Shown in pieces: positions 34,303 through 42,196 of a DNA stretch of 64,000 bases. Every line of letters starts with the position of its first letter. Within the stretch, counting starts at the first letter, position 1. This stretch comes from Candidatus Krumholzibacteriota bacterium (lineage in GTDB: Bacteria; Krumholzibacteriota; Krumholzibacteriia; Krumholzibacteriales; Krumholzibacteriaceae), in assembly GCA_016931295.1 (NCBI GenBank), contig JAFGEZ010000005.1, positions 1 to 64,000 on the forward strand, read 5' to 3'. The translations under genes were made by a program, and so were the position numbers. The notes beneath the pieces are model-generated. The model was not told the DNA's origin. It saw only the letters and a program-made list of their open reading frames with translations, and searched no databases.

Positions 34303-34331
34303 ATTGTACCATATTATGGTACTGCTGTCAA
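34303..34331 (-). promoter_or_regulatory. Promoter of the XRE/nucleotidyltransferase pair
   Basis: Minus strand TTGACA (34331-34326), 17-base spacer, TACAAT (34308-34303), near-consensus. The start codon of the regulator follows after six bases. Confidence 0.88.
34306..34322. promoter_or_regulatory. Predicted operator of the XRE regulator
   Basis: GTACCAT-ATT-ATGGTAC, a perfect seven-base inverted repeat with three-base centre, covering the spacer and three bases of the -10. Binding would block RNA polymerase directly. Confidence 0.72.
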
Positions 34332-34619
34332 CCGATGACGACGATTGCGTTCGGATTATCGAGCGGCTCCCACATGTCCTTCGGGATACATGACATCCCG
34401 GGAAGACTCGTGCGATTCCCGGCCCCTTTTTCCCCGGGTTCGGCGAACAGGATCGCACCCGGGCTCCTTTCGGAAAAAAACATCCTTTTCTCTGTGATTC
34501 CACCTCTTCCCGCGTGTTCTCCGGGTGTGAGCGCCGGATTATTTCCGGCCGCGTCCGGCTGCCTTTCCAGGCCGGCATCTCACTTTTCAATCGAACGGTT
34601 ATACGCGAGGAGGAACCCG
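34332..34619 (+). other. Intergenic region before the giant beta-helix gene
   Basis: No gene is supported. A TTATAC hexamer near 34599 is a possible -10 but no matching -35 is seen. The GAGGAGG ribosome site sits at its end. Confidence 0.4.
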
Positions 34620-37600
34620 ATGCGATCGCGCTTTCAACCCGAGCGCTGCCTGAGCGCCCTCGTTCCGGTATTCGTCATCATCCTGCTGTCGGCAGTCCCG
34701 GCGCACGCGGCCCTGGCCTTGAACCCCGACAACTGCGCGAGCTACACCGTCATTCCGCAGATGTTCGAGTTCTACCAGTCCGACCTGCAGTGGACCGGCG
34801 TGGCCGTGGGCCCGCTGGAGCCGGCCTACGACACGTATCTCGCAGCCTGGAGCGACGAGTACGGGAACGGCGTCAACCTCGGCAATTCAACCTACGACGG
34901 TCAGACGAACTTCCTGGTGCGCAACTGGACCACCGCGGAACACGGCTACGTGGAGGTCTTCAACGTCCCGCAGACGAACGCGACATTCGTGATCGACTGG
35001 GAGCCCGGGCTCGGCGAGCTGACCCTCGCCCAGGACGTCGCGGTGGCGTACGGCGGAACGGGTTGGGACTGCGGCCTGTTCCGCGTGTGGGACGTGACGC
35101 TCACCTCGGGGCAGCACTACGACTTCTCGCTCGAGACGACCCAGCCCGACGACGACGTCCGTATGGCGCTGCTCTACGCCGGGGGCGACGATGTCTGGCT
35201 GTCCCGGGGCCAGTCGCTCTGGGAGATGGCGCTCGCCCCGGGCGGCGTGGAGACGACCCATACCTTCCTCGCGCTCGAGTCGGGCACCTACGCCCTCGTG
35301 GTCTTCAACAATACCGTGAGCACCGCGGGCGGCACCTACACGCTGAGGGTGGAGGCGGCGAGCCCCGACCCGGAGCCCGACCTCATGGTCTCCTCCATCG
35401 CGTTCGAGAACAACTACCAGGACGAGAGCGCGTGGGTCGAGGCCACCATCACCAACATGGGAGGGGCGGCCGCGGGAGCCTCCACGACCTCGCTGAAGGT
35501 CGGCGGCACCACGGTCCATACATGGAGCACGGGCGACCTGCCGGCCGGCAACAGCGCGATCGTCGGTTATTACCTCAATCCGCTCCCCGCGGGAGACTAC
35601 GACATCGAGGTATGCGCGGACATCTACGACACGGTCTCCGAGGCGGACGAGGACAACAACTGCGACATGGACGTACTGACGATGCGCCTCAAACCGGATC
35701 TCGTGATCGACCATCTGGACCCCGATACCCATATCGAGGGAAGCGCCGTGACAGCGACGGCCTTCATCTACAACCAGGGGGCCGGAGACGCCGAGATGTC
35801 GCGCACCAGCATATCCCTCGACGGAACGATCGTGTGCGGGAATATCAGCACTCCCGTCATCCCCGCCGGGCAGATGGTGTCGGTTTCCTGCAACCTCGGA
35901 ATACTCTGGCGGGGCACCTTCGACCTTTCCGCCCACGCCAACGTGACCTCGCTTTTTCCCGAGACCAACGGGGGAAACAACACCGCCACGGAACCGCTGG
36001 TCATCGAGCCTGCCGCCATGGCGGATCTCGTCATCGACCATATCGAGCCCAACACGGCCGAAGCGAACACGCCGATAACCGTCACCGTATACGTGAGGAA
36101 CCAGGGGGGCACCGACGCTCCCGCGTCGAGCGCGAGAGCCTGGGTCGACGGTGACATCGCGGCGCCCTGGCTCGACACGCCTCCGGTTCCCGCCGGTCAG
36201 ACCGTGGCCGCGGAGTCGTTCGTCATCGCCGGGTCGTGGGGCGGCACGATCGAGGTGGAGGCGTTCGCCGACGTCGGCGTGGTCGTGCCCGAGTCGGACG
36301 AGGGGAACAACGACCGCCTCGAGACGATAGAGGTCGCGCCCCCGGTCTTCGTGATGGTCTACCCGGACGGCAGCGGCGATTTTCCGACGATACAGGCGGC
36401 GGTAAACGCCCTGCCCGCCGGGGTGCGGATCTATCTGGCCGACGGCGTGTTCACCGGCGAGGGCAACCGCGACATCGATTTCAACGGCAAGGAATTCGAG
36501 ATCAAGAGCCTGACGGGGCACGAGGGCCTTCCCGTGATCGACTGCCAGGGCGGCCCGGAGTACCCCGACCTTCACAGGGCGTTCACCTTCGATTCGGGGC
36601 AGTCGCGTTCGGCGAGGCTGTACGGCCTCACCATCATCGGCGGTTGGATGAACTCGGGCGGGGCGGTTTCCATCGGCGACGCGGAACCCACCATACAGCG
36701 GTGCATCTTCCGCGACAATCACGCGAACAACAGCGGCGGCGCCCTGACGATATCCTCGTCGGTTCCCGCCTACCCGCTGATCACGCGCTGCACCTTCGTC
36801 GGCAACTACGCCCAGGAATCGGGAGCGATCCGGCTCGGCGGCGAGGCATGGCCCGAGGTGGAGAACTGCATCATCGCCTATAACGGCGGGTATTACGGCC
36901 CGGTCGGGGTGGAGCCTTACAGCAGCGCGAACATCGCGCTGAGCTGCAGCGACGTGTACGGGAATACCAGCGGGGATTTCGTCCACTTCCTGGACGGCAA
37001 GCTGGGCGTCGACGGCAACTTCTCGGCCGACCCGTATTTCTGCGACGCCGGCGGCGATAATTACACCCTGGCACACGATTCTCCCTGCCACAATCTTCAG
37101 AATATCGACTGCGGCTGGGTCGGCGCGCTCGAGGAGGGATGCGGCTCCACCGGCCAGCACGTCTACCTGGTCAAGCCCGACGGCACCGGCGACTACCCCA
37201 CCATCCAGCTCGCCATATACGCCGCCGGTGACGGGGACGTCATCGAGCTCGCCGACGGCGTCTTCACGGGCGGGGGCAACAGGGCGATCGATCTGCTCGG
37301 CAAGGCCATCACCATCAGGTCGGCCAGCGGCAACAGCGAGAACTGCATCATCGATCCGCAGGGCACCTCGTCGCAGTTCCAGGGCGGCTTCCGGTTCTAC
37401 AACGGGGAAGGGCCCGGGACGGTCCTCGAGAGCGTGACGATACGGAACGGCTATTTCGACCACGCCGGCGCCCTCTACTTCGGGGGGAGCGCTCCGACGA
37501 TAAACAACGTCGTGGTGGAGAACTGCTCCGCGACCATCAGCGGAGGAGCGATCTGGGTGGTCTACGGGTCGAGCCCGGTCTTCAACAACTGCAAGTTCGA

Positions 37601-40600
37601 TTCGAACACCTGCGATCTCACGGGCGGAGTGATCCATGTGGAACCCGGTGACACGGCGACCTTCAACGACTGCAGCTTCGAGGGCAACAGCGCGGCTACC
37701 CGGGGGGGAGTCGCGTACGTGGACGACGCCCACGTGACCTTCACGGGCTGCACGTTCCGTGGAAACGACGCCGTGGAGAACGGCGGCGCCGTCTCGTACT
37801 GGAACGGGTCGACGGGAGCGGTCACTGACTGCTTCTTCACCGGGAACTCCGCCCACGGCGGGGGAGGGTTCATCTTCGAGGACTGCGCCCCCGCCGTGTC
37901 GGGCTGCACATTCGTCGGCAACAGCGCCGCGTGGGGCGGCGCCGGCTACTGCAACTCGGGCGCCAATCCAGCGATCACCGCTTCGACCTTCCACCAGAAC
38001 TCCGGCACGAACGGCGGGATGGCGATGTCGGTGGTCGGTTCCTTCCCCGTGCTGACCCGCGTGCTTCTCACCGGCCAGTCGGGCACCGGTGACGTGATAG
38101 CCTGCGTGAGCGGCTCGGCGGTCGACCTCGACTGCTGCGATCTCTACGGGAACGCCAACGGGGACTACACCGGCTGCCTGAGCGGCCAGCTCGGCGTGGA
38201 CGGGAACATTTCGGCCGACCCGATGTACTGCCCCGACAACGAACCCGAGGAGTTCGCCATACACTCCCTGTCCCCGTGCGCGGAGGATCAGTCGGCCTGC
38301 GGCCTGATCGGGGCCTGGCCGGTGGGATGCGGCCCCCAGACCTACGTCGTGAAGGCCGACGGCTCGGGCGACCATCCCACCATACAGGCGGCGATCGACG
38401 CCGCGACCGCCGGAAGCCTGATCCTGCTCTCCGACGGGACCTTCACCGGCAGCGGCAACCGCGACGTCAGCGTGGGGATCCCCTGCACCATCCGGTCGGA
38501 GAGCGGCGATCCGGCCGCGTGCGTCATCGACTGCCAGGGGAACGAGACCACACCGCGCCGGGCTCTGACGATACAGAGCGTTACCGGCGGCACGGTGCTG
38601 CTCGCCGACCTGACGATACGCAACGGGTGGAGGAACTACGGGGGCGGGGTCCAGGCCAACGCGAGCGACGTCGATATCGACGGCTGCCGCTTCGAGCAGT
38701 GCACATCGTCCGACGGCGGGGGCGTCTTCTACACGGACGCGGCCTCGGGCACGGTGACCGATTGCCTGTTCACCGGAAACAGCGCCAGCAACGCGGGCGG
38801 CGGCCTGCGCGTCAACCCGGACTGCACCGTACTCGTGCAGGACTGCGATTTCGAGGGCAACTACGGGCACTGGGGAGGCGGCGCGCTGTACGCGTACTAC
38901 GGGACTCTCTCCGCGTCCGGATGCCTCTTCGACGGGAACGACAGCTACGCCTGGGGCGGTGCGGTGCATTTCGACTACGGCTCGGGCCACGAGATCAACA
39001 ACTCCACCTTCTACGGAAACGCCGCGCCGAGCGGAGGCGCCATCTACCTGCGCCACGGAGCATCCGTGACGGTGAGCCACTGCATCCTCGCCTCGAGCAC
39101 CGTCGGAGCGGCCACCTACTGCTCCGTGGACAGCGAGGTGGAGTTCATCTGCAACGACGTCTACGGAAACGCAGGCGGCGACTACAACAACTGCATTGAG
39201 GGCCTCGAGGGGGTCGGTGGAAACATCTCGGCGGATCCGATGTTCTGCGACGCCCCGTCCGGAGATTTCGGGCTCAGCGCCGAATCGCCATGCGCCGCCT
39301 CGGGGTGCGGCCTCCAGGGCGCGCGCCCGGTGAGCTGCGCCTTCACCCTCAGCGTCGCGGCCGACGGAAGCGGGCAGTACCCGGACATCCAGTCCGCGAT
39401 AGCGGCCGCTGCCGACGGCGACGTGATCGAGCTGGGCAACGGCACCTACACGGGCGACGGGAACCGCGACCTCGACACGCAGGGCAAGCGGATACGGATC
39501 CGGTCGGGGAGCGGGACGGCCGAGCTGGTGGTCATAGACTGCGAGGGCAGCGCCGCCGGCCCGCACCGGGCCTTCAATTTCCAGTCGGGCGAGACCGGTG
39601 ATACGATCCTCGAGAACTTCACGATCCTCAACGGCCACGCCGCAACCGGCGGCGGCATACGGTGCTCCGGCGCTTCGCCGGCGATATTCAACGTCCGGTT
39701 CGCTGGTTGCACGGCCGATACGGACGGCGGCGGGCTCGGGTGCGTCGACCATTCCTCGCCCGCGCTGACCGAGGTCGTCTTCGACGGCTGCTCGGCCGGC
39801 GAGAAGGGAGGGGGGCTGTACGCGACGGACTTCTCGTCGCCGGTCATGCTGGGCTGCATATTCGACGGCAACCAGGCGGTCACGCGAGGCGGCGGCGCGA
39901 TATTCACGGTGAACAGCTTCCCCACACTCGACGCGTGCGTCTTCGAAGGCAACACGGCCGGATACGGTGGCGGCCTCGCCGTCGTCTACTCGTACGGCCC
40001 GGTGACCGGTTGCAGCTTCTTCGGCAACACCGCTTCGGAGGGCGGGGGGATGTACCTGCGCGGCAACGTGCAGGCCACCTTCACCGGGTGCTCGGTGGCG
40101 GGCAACACGACCACCGGAGGCGGCGGCGCCGTGTCGGTCCTCGTCAACGCCGACCCCGTGTTCGAGAACTGCCTGCTGGCCTACGACCATGACGGCCCCG
40201 GCGTCCACGTCGACGAGACGAGCACGGCCTCGTTCTCGTGCTCGGACATCTACGGCAATGCGGGCGGAGACTGGACGGGCTCCATCGCGGGTCAACTCGG
40301 CGTCTCGGGCAACATCTCGGAGAACCCGCTGCTGTGCGGCCTGTCCACGGGCGACCTGACCGTCGGCGACAGCTCGCCGTGCCTCCCCGCCGGCAACAGC
40401 TGCGGCGTGCAGATCGGCGCCCACGGCGAGGGGTGCTCGATTACGGGGGTCGAGGACGCCGACGTGCCCAGTGCGAGCTTCCTCGAGCAGAACTATCCCA
40501 ACCCCTTCAACCCGATCACGAGGATACGCCTCGGGCTCGCCCGCCCGGAACGGGTGAGCCTGCGGATCTACGACGTCGCCGGCCGCCGGATACGGACGCT

Positions 40601-40751
40601 GCTGAGCGATCGCGAGCTGGAGGCGGGAGTGCACACCTGCGTCTGGGACGGCAAGAGCGACAACGGCCGTACGGTGGCCTCGGGAATCTATTTCTACAAG
40701 CTCAGGGCGGGCGCGTTCACGGCGTCGCGCAAGATGATCCTGCTGAGATGA
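34620..40751 (+). CDS. Giant secreted CARDB/right-handed beta-helix protein with NPFNP sorting domain
   Basis: 2043 residues from ATG 34620 (GAGGAGG eight bases upstream). Signal peptide about 1-31. A jelly-roll-like N-terminus is followed by three CARDB-type adhesion domains (about 265-575; PDLMVSSIAFENN, PDLVIDHLDPDT, ADLVIDHIEPNT). Four parallel beta-helix modules start at about 577, 848, 1241 and 1577 with the same lead (DGSGDFPTIQAA), carry short turns such as NNSGGALTIS, GNSA and FEGN, and the first three end in a C-x-D-x-Y-G-N-x-x-G-D/E block. The sorting domain starts NYPNPFNPITRIRL (about 1959). The fold is that of pectate-lyase-like repeats without lyase residues recognised, so a structural adhesin or polysaccharide-contacting protein is the likely role. 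It uses many ATA codons, unlike its neighbours. Confidence 0.88.
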   Translation: MRSRFQPERCLSALVPVFVIILLSAVPAHAALALNPDNCASYTVIPQMFEFYQSDLQWTGVAVGPLEPAYDTYLAAWSDEYGNGVNLGNSTYDGQTNFLVRNWTTAEHGYVEVFNVPQTNATFVIDWEPGLGELTLAQDVAVAYGGTGWDCGLFRVWDVTLTSGQHYDFSLETTQPDDDVRMALLYAGGDDVWLSRGQSLWEMALAPGGVETTHTFLALESGTYALVVFNNTVSTAGGTYTLRVEAASPDPEPDLMVSSIAFENNYQDESAWVEATITNMGGAAAGASTTSLKVGGTTVHTWSTGDLPAGNSAIVGYYLNPLPAGDYDIEVCADIYDTVSEADEDNNCDMDVLTMRLKPDLVIDHLDPDTHIEGSAVTATAFIYNQGAGDAEMSRTSISLDGTIVCGNISTPVIPAGQMVSVSCNLGILWRGTFDLSAHANVTSLFPETNGGNNTATEPLVIEPAAMADLVIDHIEPNTAEANTPITVTVYVRNQGGTDAPASSARAWVDGDIAAPWLDTPPVPAGQTVAAESFVIAGSWGGTIEVEAFADVGVVVPESDEGNNDRLETIEVAPPVFVMVYPDGSGDFPTIQAAVNALPAGVRIYLADGVFTGEGNRDIDFNGKEFEIKSLTGHEGLPVIDCQGGPEYPDLHRAFTFDSGQSRSARLYGLTIIGGWMNSGGAVSIGDAEPTIQRCIFRDNHANNSGGALTISSSVPAYPLITRCTFVGNYAQESGAIRLGGEAWPEVENCIIAYNGGYYGPVGVEPYSSANIALSCSDVYGNTSGDFVHFLDGKLGVDGNFSADPYFCDAGGDNYTLAHDSPCHNLQNIDCGWVGALEEGCGSTGQHVYLVKPDGTGDYPTIQLAIYAAGDGDVIELADGVFTGGGNRAIDLLGKAITIRSASGNSENCIIDPQGTSSQFQGGFRFYNGEGPGTVLESVTIRNGYFDHAGALYFGGSAPTINNVVVENCSATISGGAIWVVYGSSPVFNNCKFDSNTCDLTGGVIHVEPGDTATFNDCSFEGNSAATRGGVAYVDDAHVTFTGCTFRGNDAVENGGAVSYWNGSTGAVTDCFFTGNSAHGGGGFIFEDCAPAVSGCTFVGNSAAWGGAGYCNSGANPAITASTFHQNSGTNGGMAMSVVGSFPVLTRVLLTGQSGTGDVIACVSGSAVDLDCCDLYGNANGDYTGCLSGQLGVDGNISADPMYCPDNEPEEFAIHSLSPCAEDQSACGLIGAWPVGCGPQTYVVKADGSGDHPTIQAAIDAATAGSLILLSDGTFTGSGNRDVSVGIPCTIRSESGDPAACVIDCQGNETTPRRALTIQSVTGGTVLLADLTIRNGWRNYGGGVQANASDVDIDGCRFEQCTSSDGGGVFYTDAASGTVTDCLFTGNSASNAGGGLRVNPDCTVLVQDCDFEGNYGHWGGGALYAYYGTLSASGCLFDGNDSYAWGGAVHFDYGSGHEINNSTFYGNAAPSGGAIYLRHGASVTVSHCILASSTVGAATYCSVDSEVEFICNDVYGNAGGDYNNCIEGLEGVGGNISADPMFCDAPSGDFGLSAESPCAASGCGLQGARPVSCAFTLSVAADGSGQYPDIQSAIAAAADGDVIELGNGTYTGDGNRDLDTQGKRIRIRSGSGTAELVVIDCEGSAAGPHRAFNFQSGETGDTILENFTILNGHAATGGGIRCSGASPAIFNVRFAGCTADTDGGGLGCVDHSSPALTEVVFDGCSAGEKGGGLYATDFSSPVMLGCIFDGNQAVTRGGGAIFTVNSFPTLDACVFEGNTAGYGGGLAVVYSYGPVTGCSFFGNTASEGGGMYLRGNVQATFTGCSVAGNTTTGGGGAVSVLVNADPVFENCLLAYDHDGPGVHVDETSTASFSCSDIYGNAGGDWTGSIAGQLGVSGNISENPLLCGLSTGDLTVGDSSPCLPAGNSCGVQIGAHGEGCSITGVEDADVPSASFLEQNYPNPFNPITRIRLGLARPERVSLRIYDVAGRRIRTLLSDRELEAGVHTCVWDGKSDNGRTVASGIYFYKLRAGAFTASRKMILLR

Positions 40752-40781
40752 TCCGGACTTCAGGGCGGCGGCCTAGGGGAG

Positions 40782-40824
40782 GGCCGGTCCCGGGACCTTC
40801 GATGTCTCCGGGGCCGGCCTTTTT
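40782..40824 (+). terminator. Rho-independent terminator of the beta-helix gene
   Basis: Stem GGCCGGTCCCGG/CCGGGGCCGGCC (12 pairs, one G-U), 14-base loop, then TTTTT at 40820-40824. It also separates the gene from the convergent anti-sigma gene. Confidence 0.85.
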
Positions 40825-40912
40825 CCGTGCCGTTACCGGACCGCGCCGCGGAAGGCATCTCCTCCGTGCGGGGAAGATCGGGTTACGTCCGTCGGGAAGG
40901 GGATGCGGACCG

Positions 40913-41593
40913 CTATTCGCCGTCCGCAACTGGAAGGTCGATGGAAGCCGGGGCGGAGCGACCGGTCTCGTCCCCCCTCGTCAGCGCGATGACCCGCCAG
41001 AAGACCGTGGCCGCCGTCCCCGCCGGGAGCATCGATCGTTGCAGCACCAGGACGGTGTCCGGCGAGGGTCCGAAGCCGGCGATCTCCTCGAGATCGGCGT
41101 TCCTGACGCGTACGAGGTATGCATCGGCCCCGTCGAGGGAGCGCCACGACAGCATGACCGCGCCGTCGTCCACGGTCCGCGGCGCGAGGAGCGACACCGG
41201 CCTCGACGCGGGAGGTGCTTCGCCCTCGCCGCGCAGAACCGGCGCCCGATCGGTCCAAGGCGACCACCAGAGCACCGCCGCGACGATCAGCACGGATGCC
41301 GCGGTCGCCAGGACCGGCCTCGAGACGAGTATGCCGGCGAGACGGGCCGGGCGCGAACGCTGCTCCCTGCCGCCGGGATCGGTGCCGGCGGCCGTCGCGT
41401 CCCGCATGAAGGCTTCGAGGCGCGCGTCGGCGTCGATCGGATCCGAGCCCGCCGCCGCTTCCCCGGCCATGAAGCTCCGGTAGAGCAGGAGCATGCTCGA
41501 ACAGCGCGGGCACTCCTCGAGGTGCCGCCGACGCGGCGAATCGGGCGGGAGCGCCAGGACCTCTTCTATCGATTCCGGGTCGATACATTTCAT
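40913..41593 (-). CDS. Membrane anti-sigma factor with zinc-finger (ZAS) domain
   Basis: 226 residues, ATG 41593 with AAGGGA upstream. Cytoplasmic N-terminus: C3 and H24-x3-C28-x2-C31, the zinc-binding anti-sigma pattern. One membrane span (about 94-110) follows, then about 115 periplasmic residues with an FN3-like strand pattern (VMLSWRSLDGADAYLVRV). It should hold the ECF sigma factor encoded five bases upstream inactive until a periplasmic signal triggers its release. Third gene of an operon with the CHAT protease. Confidence 0.88.
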   Translation of the reverse strand: MKCIDPESIEEVLALPPDSPRRRHLEECPRCSSMLLLYRSFMAGEAAAGSDPIDADARLEAFMRDATAAGTDPGGREQRSRPARLAGILVSRPVLATAASVLIVAAVLWWSPWTDRAPVLRGEGEAPPASRPVSLLAPRTVDDGAVMLSWRSLDGADAYLVRVRNADLEEIAGFGPSPDTVLVLQRSMLPAGTAATVFWRVIALTRGDETGRSAPASIDLPVADGE

Positions 41594-41598
41594 GGCGA

Positions 41599-42186
41599 TT
41601 ATCCCTTGTTCATGGCGGCGCGCAACTTGCGCCTGGATGTCTGCAAGACACCCCGGGCGCCCGAAGCCGATTCGATGCCGAGCAGCTCGGTGATCTCGTC
41701 GACCGGCACCTTCTCGAAACACCGCAGCCAGACGGCCCGCTGCTCGAGGGGATCAAGCGTCTTCCTGATCAGCTCGAGCATCCTCTCCTCGTCCTCCCGT
41801 TCCTCGACGTCCCGGTCGGGCAGGATCCAGCCGCCGGGCAGCGACTCCGGGTCGGCTTCGCTGCAGTCCCACAGCCTGACCGATCGGAGCGCATTGAGGC
41901 ACCGGTTGCGCGCGATCGTGAACAGCCAGCAGGAGAACTCCGAAGTGTGCCGGTACCTGCCGATGGCCTCGTAGGCCTTCAGCAGGACTTCCTGGCTCAT
42001 GTCGAGCGCGCGTTCGTGCTCGCCGACGTAGCGGTAGCACATCAGGTAGACCCGCCGCCTGTACCGGCCGAAAAGCGCCTCCGCCGCCGACCTGCCCGCC
42101 TCGGAGTCCGGGCCCTCCTGTATCATCAGGATCAGGTCTTCGTCGGTACGCGCGTCCGGCTCTCTCTTGTTGTTAAACACCTGCAT
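41599..42186 (-). CDS. ECF-type RNA polymerase sigma factor
   Basis: 195 residues from ATG 42186; the ribosome site is weak, and translation may be coupled to the CHAT gene that ends 10 bases upstream. Sigma region 2 is present (YRRRVYLMCYRYVGEHERA, then DMSQEVLLKAYEAI and TSEFSCWLFTIARNRCLN) and region 4 (LDPLEQRAVWLRCFEKVP, then EITELLGIESASGARGVL). Length and absence of regions 1 and 3 mark an ECF/RpoE-like factor. It is followed after five bases by its probable zinc-finger anti-sigma factor. Its regulon is unknown; an ECF-like promoter is seen in front of its own operon. Confidence 0.93.
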   Translation of the reverse strand: MQVFNNKREPDARTDEDLILMIQEGPDSEAGRSAAEALFGRYRRRVYLMCYRYVGEHERALDMSQEVLLKAYEAIGRYRHTSEFSCWLFTIARNRCLNALRSVRLWDCSEADPESLPGGWILPDRDVEEREDEERMLELIRKTLDPLEQRAVWLRCFEKVPVDEITELLGIESASGARGVLQTSRRKLRAAMNKG

Positions 42187-42196
42187 GGCAAAGAAA

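Noticed and set aside
34887-40634. A 1915-codon open frame on the minus strand opposite the beta-helix gene
   Set aside because: It has no ribosome site, signal or domain pattern and mirrors the strong codon bias of the real gene; shadow frame of GC-rich DNA.
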